Below, in pieces: positions 1-6,028 of a stretch of 6,255 nt of DNA. Source of the stretch: JAWKWH01 sp041582695 (GTDB taxonomy: Bacteria; Pseudomonadota; Alphaproteobacteria; Rhizobiales; Rhizobiaceae); the NCBI GenBank assembly GCA_041582695.1, contig JBFIBB010000207.1, positions 1 through 6,255 on the forward strand, read 5' to 3'. Under the pieces are notes generated by a model. The model searched no databases. It had not been told where the DNA came from and worked only from the letters and a program-made list of their open reading frames with translations. Each line of letters opens with the position of its first letter. Within the stretch, counting starts at the first letter, position 1. Both the position numbers and the translations under genes were made by a program.

Positions 1-5
1 GCACA

Positions 6-1355
6 ATGAATTCATCTGTCGAGGATAAAACCGGCAGCGCCAATCCGGCTGAACTCGCAATGACGGATCCGCTGACCGGTCTCGGAAACCAGGCGCGTTT
101 TTTTGACAAGATGCAGCGGTTGATCGCCGAACGCCAGGATGATCCGGCTCCGTTCGCCATCGGAATCATCGATCTTGACGGATTCAAGCCCATTAATGAC
201 CTGTTTGGCCGTTCTGCTGGCGACGACATCCTGTTGCAGGTTTCAATGCGCTTGCGCGCAGCGATGGACAACCATTCGGTGATGACCCGGATCGGCGGTG
301 ACGAGTTTGCCTTCCTGTTTCCGATGACCTTCCGCGAGGAAACGGTAAAGGACCAGGCTTCCATGCTGGTAGAGGTCCTGTCGGCCCCCTATGATGTCGG
401 CGAGCGTACCGCTCGCCTCTCAGCCTCGGTCGGCTGTGCGCTTTATTATTTCAACGACGACACGCCCCAGCAGCTCGTTTCCAAAGCCGAGACCGCGCTT
501 TACCACGCCAAACGTTCGGGCCGCGGACGGGTTGTCGTCTACTCCCAGGAGATGGAAGAACAGGCCAAGCGTGTGGCCCGCATCGAACAGGCCCTGCGCC
601 GCGCCGTCTCGGCGGGCGAGGTCGAGCCGCATTTCCAGCCGATCGTTGATCTGAGATCACGCCGAACAATAGGATTTGAGTGTCTTGCGCGCTGGACCGA
701 CCGCGATCTCGGCTTCGTGTCGCCCGCGGTGTTCATCCCTATCGCCGAAGAACGCGGCATCGTCGGCGCGCTGTCGCAACTGCTGTTGCGCAAGGCAACA
801 GAAGCCGCGCGCGAATGGCCCGAGCACCTTTTCTTGTCGTTCAACCTGTCGCCTTCGCAGCTCGTCGATCAGAACACCGGTCTGCAAATCCTGTCGATCC
901 TTGAGAAAACCGGTTTCGATCCGAAACGGCTGGAGATCGAGATCACAGAAACCGGCGTGATGAGCGACCCGGCTTCGGCCGAAAAGATCGTGGAAGACCT
1001 GCGCCGTGTCGGCATACGGGTGTCGCTCGACGATTTCGGCACCGGCCAGTCCAGTCTCGGCCGCTTGCGCGAGTTCCAGTTCGACAAACTCAAGATCGAC
1101 CGGGCCTTCGTCGCTTCCATTCTGGACGACCGTCCCTCCGAGCACATCATCCGGGCCATACTGGCGATGTGCGAGGGTTTGGGCATGGACGTCGTTGCAG
1201 AAGGCATTGAAGACGAGAAGCAGGCCGACAAACTGGTTCAGTTCGGCTGTCAGGGCGGTCAGGGCTATTTCTTCGGAAAGCCGGTCGACGCCAACGCCAC
1301 GCTCGGCTATCTGCGCGATGCCTATCGCGGCGCCCTGCACGCCAAGGCGATCTGA
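6..1355 (+). CDS. GGDEF-EAL bifunctional cyclic di-GMP enzyme (5' end uncertain)
   Basis: Predicted to make and/or break the second messenger cyclic di-GMP in the cytoplasm. The GGDEF domain spans about residues 20-180. It has DPLTGLGN at 21-28, metal-binding Asp56, Asn64 and Asp73, and an intact GGDEF at 97-101. The inhibitory RxxD I-site expected at 88-91 reads DNHS, so product inhibition is probably absent. The EAL domain spans about 190-440. Its signature reads ECL (225-227), keeping the catalytic Glu. Also present are Asn280, the EIT-E stretch at 312-315, Asp342-Asp343, Lys363, Glu399 and Gln419, so phosphodiesterase residues look complete. Loop 6 has Gln (DDFGTGQSS) where an aromatic residue is usual. 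No sensor or membrane segment is visible. Only five bases precede the ATG and no ribosome binding site can be seen, so the frame may continue upstream with a sensory domain. Domain call very sure; start and net activity unsure. Confidence 0.95.
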   Translation: MNSSVEDKTGSANPAELAMTDPLTGLGNQARFFDKMQRLIAERQDDPAPFAIGIIDLDGFKPINDLFGRSAGDDILLQVSMRLRAAMDNHSVMTRIGGDEFAFLFPMTFREETVKDQASMLVEVLSAPYDVGERTARLSASVGCALYYFNDDTPQQLVSKAETALYHAKRSGRGRVVVYSQEMEEQAKRVARIEQALRRAVSAGEVEPHFQPIVDLRSRRTIGFECLARWTDRDLGFVSPAVFIPIAEERGIVGALSQLLLRKATEAAREWPEHLFLSFNLSPSQLVDQNTGLQILSILEKTGFDPKRLEIEITETGVMSDPASAEKIVEDLRRVGIRVSLDDFGTGQSSLGRLREFQFDKLKIDRAFVASILDDRPSEHIIRAILAMCEGLGMDVVAEGIEDEKQADKLVQFGCQGGQGYFFGKPVDANATLGYLRDAYRGALHAKAI

Positions 1356-1388
1356 CCGCCGTCGAACTGTTTCACGGGAAAACCCGCC

Positions 1389-1739
1389 TCAGCTCTTGGA
1401 AAAGCAAACGGGAGTGTGCCCCGAGCGGATAAAACCCAGCTCTTTGGCGGCGGCCTTTGAAAGGTCGAGTATGCGGCCGCGAATGAACGGTCCGCGATCG
1501 TTGATGCGAACAACCACTGATCGGCCGTTTTGCTGATTGGTCACGCGAATGCGCGAGCCGAACGGCAGGCTGCGGTGTGCGGCGGTCATGGCGGCCGGAT
1601 TCATCCGTTCGCCTGAGGCTGTTTTCGAGTTAAGTGCATACCATGAAGCGCGGCCGCATTGCGCGGCATCGGCCGTATCAGGCAAAGCAATGGCGATCAG
1701 GCCGGCTGCGAACAGCAGGCCCGCAATACGAAATGACAT
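1389..1739 (-). CDS. Short RlpA-like double-psi beta-barrel secreted protein
   Basis: RlpA-family proteins act in the periplasm on peptidoglycan; Pseudomonas RlpA is a lytic transglycosylase for glycan lacking stem peptides. This 116-residue protein opens with a Sec signal peptide: Arg4, a hydrophobic core at about 5-20, and probable cleavage after ADA (25/26). Cys28 is preceded by Gln, so there is no lipobox. The rest is one DPBB domain with GRASWY (29-34), TASGERM (40-46), TAAHRSLPFG (52-61) and RINDRGPF (78-85). Glu44, His55 and Asp81 match the conserved acidic and His positions of the family. It ends soon after the barrel with no SPOR domain, unlike long septal RlpA. The only two cysteines (28 and 112) flank the domain and could form a disulfide. 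A GAGGG Shine-Dalgarno (1750-1754) lies 10 nt before the ATG. It converges with the GGDEF-EAL gene. Enzymatic activity is inferred, not shown. Confidence 0.93.
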   Translation of the reverse strand: MSFRIAGLLFAAGLIAIALPDTADAAQCGRASWYALNSKTASGERMNPAAMTAAHRSLPFGSRIRVTNQQNGRSVVVRINDRGPFIRGRILDLSKAAAKELGFIRSGHTPVCFSKS

Positions 1740-1780
1740 TCTGTATTATCCCTCGGTGGTTTCCAGTGCGGCCGGGATAA

Positions 1781-1810
1781 AAACAGAATGCGGCGCCGGG
1801 ACGCCGCATT
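1781..1810 (-). terminator. Rho-independent terminator downstream of secB
   Basis: A perfect 9-bp inverted repeat, AATGCGGCG (1787-1795) and CGCCGCATT (1802-1810), encloses a 6-nt loop. Read on the minus strand, the stem is followed by CTG and a run of five T (1779-1783). This is the layout of an intrinsic terminator for leftward transcription coming out of secB, whose stop is about 70 bp upstream. On the plus strand only TTT follows the stem, so rightward termination would be weak. It sits only about 50 bp before the rlpA start codon. Confidence 0.85.
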
Positions 1811-1878
1811 TGCATGATTCGGATCAATTTTGATGACGTCCGGCAACAGTCGGACATCGCGGTCCCGGTTCCATGGCC

Positions 1879-2388
1879 CTAGGTTGTCTGTACCTTGGCC
1901 TTTGCCTGTTCCTCGGCCATCTTCTGCTGGAACATCTGGGCGAAGTCGATCGGATCAAGCATCAGCGGCGGGAATCCGCCATTGCGGCTGGCATCAGCAA
2001 TGATATGGCGGGCAAACGGAAACAGCAGCCGCGGGCACTCGATGAACAGGATCGGCAGCATGTGTTCTTGCGGAAAGCCTTCGATATGGAACACGCCGCC
2101 ATAGAGCAGTTCGATATTGAAAAGAACATCTTTGCCCGATTCGGCCTTTGCGTTCAGCGCCAGATTGACGTCGAATTCGGACTGCGAAATCGGATTTGCG
2201 TTGACATTTACGTTGATGTTGATCGAGGGCGCCTTGTCGCGCGAGCGAAGTGATTGCGGCGCGCCCGGGCTCTCGAATGACAGATCCTTGACGTATTGGG
2301 TCAGGACGCTGAGCCGCGGTGCCTTGCCGTTTCCAGACTTTTGGCTCTCGCCGGGTGCGTTTGGGTTCTCTGCTGGCTCTTTTGCCAT
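1879..2388 (-). CDS. secB: SecB protein-export chaperone
   Basis: SecB is a cytoplasmic tetrameric chaperone that keeps preproteins unfolded and hands them to SecA for export through SecYEG. With the chosen start the product has 169 residues, close to other alphaproteobacterial SecB proteins. Recognisable parts are PRLSVLTQYVKDLSFE (24-39), the alternating strand SININVNVNANP (55-66), LLYGGVF (94-100), the ECPRLLFPFARHII stretch (117-130) and GGFPPLMLDPIDF (137-149). A polar tail follows. The low-complexity N-terminal 22 residues are typical of the group. The frame stays open to a TTG at 2460 and has another ATG at 2418. I chose the ATG at 2388 because AGAGG (2400-2404) lies 11 nt upstream, while the other starts lack a well-spaced Shine-Dalgarno. 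It lies downstream of fxsA on the same strand with a 136-bp gap, and a terminator follows it. Identification is secure; the start is moderately sure. Confidence 0.96.
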   Translation of the reverse strand: MAKEPAENPNAPGESQKSGNGKAPRLSVLTQYVKDLSFESPGAPQSLRSRDKAPSININVNVNANPISQSEFDVNLALNAKAESGKDVLFNIELLYGGVFHIEGFPQEHMLPILFIECPRLLFPFARHIIADASRNGGFPPLMLDPIDFAQMFQQKMAEEQAKAKVQTT

Positions 2389-2524
2389 GTCGGATGTCAC
2401 CTCTTCAGCTTGAGCCATCTCCGGCCCGTTCAAAATCGCCGGTTGGCTAGCATGCGCCAAGTTTCGTTACAAGGCGCGAGCCGGTGCAATTTCCGCGTAC
2501 AAAGCCCATCCAGGCTTGCGCGCT

Positions 2525-3001
2525 TTAACGCCAGGGGGAATCCGGATTGCCGCTGCTTGTGAATTCATCCTCGTCCAGGTCAATGGTCTTAGGGTCGCCG
2601 GGGCGCGGATGCGCCGAACCGCTTCCCATCCCCTGTCGCGCAACGATCACAACTCGGTCGCGCACAAGACGCCAACCGAAATCGCGCACGGCCGGAATGA
2701 ACAGCAGGAAACCCATAGCGTCGGTCACGAATCCCGGCGTCAGCAGCAGGATTCCGGCAATCAGGATCATGACGCCGTGTACGAGTTCGCGCCCCGGGAC
2801 CCTGCCCTGCTCGGTCTCCATGCGGATTTTGTTGATCAGCCCGAAGCCCTGGATCCTGAGCAGGATCGAGCCGATCACCGCGGTGGCAAACACCATGGCC
2901 AGCGTTGCCAGTACGCCGATCTTGCCTCCGATCACGATAAATGCCGCAATCTCCAACAGCGGAATTGTTAGGAGCAGCAGCGGTATGACAGAAAAGGGCA
3001 A
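2525..3001 (-). CDS. fxsA: FxsA-family inner membrane protein
   Basis: FxsA proteins are small inner-membrane proteins. The E. coli one, when overproduced, relieves exclusion of phage T7 by the F plasmid; its normal role is unknown. From the TTG start the protein has 158 residues. It shows hydrophobic segments at about 4-24 (with the family motif PLLEIAAF, 14-21), 27-48 and 75-105, the last holding TPGFVTDAMGFLLFIPAVR (88-106). A polar, acidic C-terminal tail (about 125-158) follows. The frame is open to another TTG at 3058 and passes an ATG at 3040. I chose 3001 because AAGGA (3009-3013) lies 7 nt upstream and the protein then begins MPF just before the first membrane segment, as in family members. 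It is divergent from the Tim44-like gene and lies upstream of secB on the same strand. Confidence 0.93.
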   Translation of the reverse strand: MPFSVIPLLLLTIPLLEIAAFIVIGGKIGVLATLAMVFATAVIGSILLRIQGFGLINKIRMETEQGRVPGRELVHGVMILIAGILLLTPGFVTDAMGFLLFIPAVRDFGWRLVRDRVVIVARQGMGSGSAHPRPGDPKTIDLDEDEFTSSGNPDSPWR

Positions 3002-3008
3002 ATTAGCT

Positions 3009-3013
3009 TCCTT
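3009..3013 (-). promoter_or_regulatory. Ribosome binding site deciding the fxsA TTG start
   Basis: On the minus strand AAGGA, within AAGGAAG, stands 7 nt before a TTG codon whose use gives MPFSVIPLLLL, the usual N-terminus of FxsA proteins. The two upstream starts in the same frame (TTG at 3058, ATG at 3040) would add 13-19 polar residues before the first membrane segment. Confidence 0.7.
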
Positions 3014-3064
3014 CGCGGGCCCGATTACGGAAATTGCCATCTTGATTGAACGGCTCAATTCACC

Positions 3065-3093
3065 GAGATAGGTATTCGAACGGCGAATTTGAA
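3065..3093 (-). promoter_or_regulatory. Weak candidate promoter for fxsA
   Basis: Minus-strand TTCAAA (3088-3093), a 17-nt spacer and TATCTC (3065-3070) form a modest sigma-70-like match facing fxsA. Its -35 overlaps the -35 of the rightward promoter, so the two would be back to back. The -10 is poor, so this is tentative. Confidence 0.25.
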
Positions 3094-3119
3094 TGATAGC
3101 CGATTGCGTTCTATATCAT
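3074..3119. promoter_or_regulatory. Two inverted repeats over the divergent promoter (possible operators)
   Basis: ATTCG (3074-3078) and CGAAT (3084-3088) form a 15-bp dyad ending directly before the -35. ATGATA (3093-3098) and TATCAT (3114-3119) form a second dyad with a 15-nt centre that spans the spacer and -10. Positions are those expected of operators. No known consensus is recognised, and short dyads arise by chance. Confidence 0.3.
3089..3117 (+). promoter_or_regulatory. Sigma-70-type promoter for the Tim44-mltA-smr-xre operon
   Basis: TTGAAT (3089-3094) and TATATC (3112-3117) are separated by exactly 17 nt, in a locally AT-rich patch. Transcription would start near 3124. That leaves about 70 nt of leader before the ATG at 3194, and almost none before the alternative GTG at 3128. 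This supports 3194 as the start of the first gene. Confidence 0.6.
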
Positions 3120-3193
3120 AATGGGATGTGAACCGGCCGGATATCCGGCAATTCAGGAGCCGTTTGCGGCGGAACGGCAAGATTGGGTCCGAC

Positions 3194-3901
3194 ATGGAAT
3201 TCTTCGATTTTGGCACGATTTTCTTTCTCGTCGCCGCAGTGATCATCTTCTATCAGCTGCGCAGCGTTCTCGGCCGCCGCACCGGCCATGAACGCCGCCC
3301 CTTCGATCCGTATTCGAGACGCGACAGCGCAAATGATGCCGAAGGACCGGCTGACAACATCGTCGCTCTTCCGAAGCGGAAGAAGCAGGGCGCTGATGAC
3401 GCCGATGGCCGCTATTTCGATATCGACCAGTACGCAAAACCGGGCACTGCCATCAACAAGGGTCTTCGCGCCATCAAGGACGCCGATGCCTCGTTTGCGC
3501 CGAAGAACTTTCTCGAAGGCGCCAAGACTGCATACGAGATGATTGTCATGGCTTTTGCCAACGGCGACCGCAAGACGTTGAAAAACCTGCTTTCGCGTGA
3601 AGTCTATGACGGATTTGTCGAGGCGATAAACGGGCGTGAGGCTCGCGACGAGAAGGTGCAGTCTTCCTTTGTCGGCATTTCCAAGGCCGATATTGTCGGC
3701 GCCGAAATGAAGGATGGCGAGGCTCATGTCACGATACGGCTGGTGAGCGAGCTGATCTCGGCGACGCTCGACAAATCGGGCGAAGTGATCGACGGCGATC
3801 CCGAGACCGTTGCCGAGGTCAAGGACGTCTGGACATTCGCCCGCGATACCCGCTCCCGCGATCCCAACTGGAAGCTGGTGGCCACCGAAGCCGAAGACTG
3901 A
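3194..3901 (+). CDS. Tim44-like domain inner-membrane protein
   Basis: Tim44/TimA-family protein. In mitochondria Tim44 tethers the import motor to TIM23; bacterial relatives such as Caulobacter TimA are inner-membrane proteins of unsettled function. The 235-residue product has one N-terminal membrane helix (about 7-21, FGTIFFLVAAVIIFY). A conserved juxtamembrane stretch RSVLGRRTGHERRPFDPY (23-40) follows, then a variable polar linker with KRKK at 61-64. The Tim44-like domain (about 85-232) contains KNFLEGAKTAYEMIVMAFANGD (104-125) and ends WKLVATE (226-232). The frame is open to a GTG at 3128, but the ATG at 3194 gives the MEFFDFGTIF opening usual in rhizobia. The Shine-Dalgarno there is weak. 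It heads a four-gene operon; mltA begins 17 bp after its stop. Family call sure; cellular role unknown. Confidence 0.92.
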   Translation: MEFFDFGTIFFLVAAVIIFYQLRSVLGRRTGHERRPFDPYSRRDSANDAEGPADNIVALPKRKKQGADDADGRYFDIDQYAKPGTAINKGLRAIKDADASFAPKNFLEGAKTAYEMIVMAFANGDRKTLKNLLSREVYDGFVEAINGREARDEKVQSSFVGISKADIVGAEMKDGEAHVTIRLVSELISATLDKSGEVIDGDPETVAEVKDVWTFARDTRSRDPNWKLVATEAED

Positions 3902-3918
3902 CCGGTTTCGCCGCGCCT

Positions 3919-5028
3919 GTGGCGTCCCTCGGCGACATATTCCAGCCCTGCGGCTTCGATGAACTTCCAGGTTGGCGCGAAGACGATCACGCACAGGCGT
4001 TCGCAGCGTTCCGCCGCTCGGCACTGCATGTTCTGACGAAGCCGTACCGAACGGGGTCGCTGGGCGTCGATCATGCGGCGTTTTCCTCAGCGTTTGCCGC
4101 GGCGAGGGCTGCGGGTGGCATTTCGGCAATTGGCGCGCGGCGGTTCTTCGAGAGCCATTTTGCCGCCTGCCGGATCGTTGCTGGCAAAGAAGAAGCCGGC
4201 TTCGTCACCGGCTTCTACGAACCGGTAGCCGAGGCGTCTCAGGTTCGCACCGGCCCGTACCGGCACCCGCTTTATCGCCGGCCTGCCGATCTCGTCGATG
4301 TCGATGACGAAAACCGTCCGTCCGGTCTTGATCCATATTTCGCCTTCGCCCGCCGGGCTCGGGATGGATCGCTGGTTGAGTATTTCGACCGCGCGGCGAT
4401 CGAAAAGGGCGCACTCGAAGGGCGCGGCCTGGAAATCGCCTGGCTGGCCGACCCGGTCGAACTGTTTTTCATTCACGTCCAGGGAGCCGCAAGATTGCGC
4501 TTTCCGGATCGATCGGTCCACAGGGTGACCTACGCAGCCAAGAGCGGTCACCCGTTCACCGGCCCTGGCGGCGTGTTGGCTTCGTTGGGGGAAATACCGT
4601 TGCGCGACGTGACGATGCAATCGATCAAGGCGTGGTTTGCCTGCAATCCCGAACGGATCGACGAAATCCTTTGGCAGAACAGGTCGTTCATCTTCTTTCG
4701 CGAGGCGCCGGTGGACGATGTCAAGCTTGGACCGGTCGCAGCCGCCAAGGTGCCCCTGACGCCGGGCAGATCGCTGGCGGTCGACCGGATGCTGCACACC
4801 TTCGCCACGCCATTTTACATTCATGCGCCTGAATTGACTGTATTTGATGGAAAACCATTCGCCAGGCTCATGATCGCGCAGGACACCGGCTCGGCGATTA
4901 TCGGTCCGGCGCGGGGCGATCTGTTTGTCGGCAGCGGCGAGGCGGCCGGCGAGATTGCCGGCGTGATCAGGCACCGGGCGGATTTCTTTGCATTGCTGCC
5001 GCGCCTGCTGGTATCGGAAAGGCGATGA
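3919..5028 (+). CDS. mltA: MltA-type lytic murein transglycosylase A
   Basis: MltA enzymes cleave the MurNAc-GlcNAc bond of peptidoglycan with formation of 1,6-anhydro-MurNAc. The product has 369 residues. Visible family motifs are PYRTGS (42-47), GFYEP (98-102, the GYYEP motif), DPVELFFIHVQGAARLRF (178-195), YAAKSGHPFTG (205-215), NRSFIFFRE (254-262) and PLTPGRSLAVDR (279-290). The C-terminal 3D domain carries AQDTG (Asp322) and RGDLFVGSG (Asp334). Asp334 aligns with the catalytic Asp of E. coli MltA. The start is a GTG with no Shine-Dalgarno, 17 bp after the Tim44-like stop, so translational coupling is likely. No signal peptide or lipobox is visible, either from this start or in the upstream open frame back to the stop at 3754. 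The next gene overlaps by 4 bp (ATGA). Function secure; export route unclear. Confidence 0.95.
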   Translation: MASLGDIFQPCGFDELPGWREDDHAQAFAAFRRSALHVLTKPYRTGSLGVDHAAFSSAFAAARAAGGISAIGARRFFESHFAACRIVAGKEEAGFVTGFYEPVAEASQVRTGPYRHPLYRRPADLVDVDDENRPSGLDPYFAFARRARDGSLVEYFDRAAIEKGALEGRGLEIAWLADPVELFFIHVQGAARLRFPDRSVHRVTYAAKSGHPFTGPGGVLASLGEIPLRDVTMQSIKAWFACNPERIDEILWQNRSFIFFREAPVDDVKLGPVAAAKVPLTPGRSLAVDRMLHTFATPFYIHAPELTVFDGKPFARLMIAQDTGSAIIGPARGDLFVGSGEAAGEIAGVIRHRADFFALLPRLLVSERR

Positions 5029-5579
5029 GCAGAAAGCGCAAGAACGGCGAGTTGTCGGCGGATGACCGGATACTGTGGTCGCAGGTAGCCCGGTCGGTAA
5101 AGCCGATGCATGACCGGTTTCTGACCGAAGCGCGCGAAACACCTGAAGAGGTACAAAGCCACCGCCACGGTGCTCCTTCGCTGGTAAATCCGGTTCTGCA
5201 TCCACCCTATCAGGCGCCGGCGTCGAAACCGAAAAAGCGCGATCCGGCAGCCGCCATCGATGTTCCGACACGACGGAAGCTTGCCAAAGGGCGGGTCGCC
5301 ATCGATCGCACCATCGACCTGCACGATCTCGACCAGGCCGAGGCCCATGGACGGTTGCTCGCGTTTCTGTACCAGGCGCATGCCTCCGGCAGCCGGCACG
5401 TGCTGGTCATAACGGGCAGGGGCGCTTCGCTGGGAAGCGCAGGCATACTGCGCCGCGCGGTGCCGCAATGGCTTGAAACCGAGCCGTTTCGGGGACTCGT
5501 CAGCGGATTCCACGGCGCCGCGCGGCATCATGGAGGAACCGGCGCGATCTACGTCCGGCTCCGTCGAAGGGAGGGCTGA
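5025..5579 (+). CDS. Smr-domain protein (putative endonuclease)
   Basis: The C-terminal Smr domain is the domain found at the end of MutS2 and in stand-alone small proteins; several members nick DNA or cut RNA. The product has 184 residues. The N-terminal part (1-90) is basic and Pro/Ala-rich, opening with a short motif (ADDRILWSQVARSVKP, 12-27) common in alphaproteobacterial members. The Smr domain spans about 95-181 with DLH at 98-100, VITGRG at 128-133 and HGGTGAIYVRL at 169-179. The first motif reads DLHD rather than the usual DLHG; the His is kept. The ATG overlaps the mltA stop as ATGA, with GGAAAGG just upstream. The next gene begins 2 bp after its stop. Domain call secure; substrate unknown. 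Confidence 0.92.
   Translation: MSRKRKNGELSADDRILWSQVARSVKPMHDRFLTEARETPEEVQSHRHGAPSLVNPVLHPPYQAPASKPKKRDPAAAIDVPTRRKLAKGRVAIDRTIDLHDLDQAEAHGRLLAFLYQAHASGSRHVLVITGRGASLGSAGILRRAVPQWLETEPFRGLVSGFHGAARHHGGTGAIYVRLRRREG
5569..5575 (+). promoter_or_regulatory. Strong ribosome binding site of the xre gene
   Basis: GGGAGGG lies inside the last codons of the Smr gene, 6 nt before the ATG of the XRE gene. It is the strongest purine-rich site in the operon and suggests the regulator is translated efficiently in its own right, not only by coupling. Confidence 0.6.
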
Positions 5580-5581
5580 CC

Positions 5582-5953
5582 ATGACGCCATTCGGCGAGC
5601 GATTGCGCGAACTAAGGCGCGCCAAGGGAGTGACCCAGCGTGAAATGGCCGAAGCTATCGGCGTCAGCGCCGCCTATCTTTCTGCCCTCGAGCATGGACG
5701 GCGCGGCATGCCCGCCTGGCCGCTGTTGCAGAAGATCACCGGCTATTTCAATGTGATCTGGGACGAGGCGGACCAATTGCAGAGGCTAGCGCTCAAATCG
5801 CACCCGCGCGTTGTCATCGATACGGCGGGCCTGTCGCCGCAGGCCACCGAACTTGCCAACCTGTTGTCGCGGCATATCGGGCAACTCGACCTCGACACGC
5901 TTTCCGGCCTCATCGCGACGATCGAGAACGGCGCCCGCAGGTACCGGCGATAG
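5582..5953 (+). CDS. XRE-family helix-turn-helix DNA-binding protein
   Basis: A cytoplasmic transcription factor of the XRE (Cro/C1-type) class, 123 residues. The HTH domain spans about 4-57: FGERLRELRRAKG (4-16), then VTQREMAEAIGVS (17-29), and the likely recognition helix SAAYLSALEHGRR (29-41). Residues 58-123 form a helical C-terminal part with VVIDTAGLS (77-85) and LANLLSRHIGQLDLDTLSGL (91-110). I recognise no ligand-binding domain or metal site there. The start is clear: ATG with GGGAGGG 6 nt upstream, 2 bp after the Smr stop. As last gene of the operon it could feed back on the promoter near 3089-3117, which carries two dyads; this is inference from context. No terminator with a T-run follows before the next gene. 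Family call secure; target unknown. Confidence 0.93.
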   Translation: MTPFGERLRELRRAKGVTQREMAEAIGVSAAYLSALEHGRRGMPAWPLLQKITGYFNVIWDEADQLQRLALKSHPRVVIDTAGLSPQATELANLLSRHIGQLDLDTLSGLIATIENGARRYRR

Positions 5954-6000
5954 GTGCGACGGGCGGCCTATACCTCGAACAGTGAACAGCGTGTCGACAA

Positions 6001-6028
6001 TTGACCCCTGTTAGCGAACCGCTGTAGC
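6001..6028 (+). promoter_or_regulatory. Candidate promoter of the pirin gene
   Basis: TTGACC (6001-6006) matches the -35 consensus at five of six positions. The -10 is poor: TGTAGC (6023-6028) at 16-nt spacing, or TAGCTC (6025-6030) at 18 nt. A weak -10 overlapping a palindrome suits a regulated promoter, but the call rests mainly on the -35. Confidence 0.35.

Noticed and set aside
657..1340. 227-codon open frame opposite the EAL domain
   Set aside because: Antisense to conserved EAL motifs; no recognisable protein family.
1375..1386. CGGG-AAAA-CCCG hairpin between the convergent GGDEF-EAL and rlpA genes
   Set aside because: Only a 4-bp stem and no T-run on either side; too weak to call a bidirectional terminator.
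1838..1855. GTCCG-N8-CGGAC inverted repeat between secB and its terminator
   Set aside because: Short stem with no T-run and no known function; probably chance or a minor 3' structure.
2389..2460. Longer secB starting at TTG 2460 or ATG 2418
   Set aside because: Neither has a well-spaced Shine-Dalgarno; the extra residues are not SecB-like. ATG 2388 with AGAGG upstream is preferred, though 2418 cannot be excluded.
2502..2517. AAGCC-N6-GGCTT hairpin after fxsA
   Set aside because: A 5-bp stem with only a few T after it; not enough for a terminator, so fxsA and secB may be co-transcribed. No strong secB promoter was seen in the gap either.
3128..3193. GTG start giving a 22-residue extension of the Tim44-like protein
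   Set aside because: It would be almost leaderless from the predicted promoter, and the extension is a basic stretch before an N-terminus that already fits the family.
3116..4129. 337-codon open frame on the minus strand opposite the Tim44-like gene
   Set aside because: It is antisense to a clear gene and its promoter, with no family features; a composition shadow.
4087..5271. 394-codon open frame on the minus strand opposite mltA and smr
   Set aside because: It lies antisense to two well-supported genes, has no recognisable domain and is rich in Arg/Pro/Ser, as expected of a shadow frame in GC-rich DNA.
4821..5591. 256-codon open frame on the minus strand opposite mltA end and smr
   Set aside because: Shadow of two conserved genes with no domain of its own.
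5977..5989. Direct repeat GAACAG-T-GAACAG and nearby TGTCGACA palindrome upstream of the pirin gene
   Set aside because: Very short; could be part of the control region but not distinguishable from chance.
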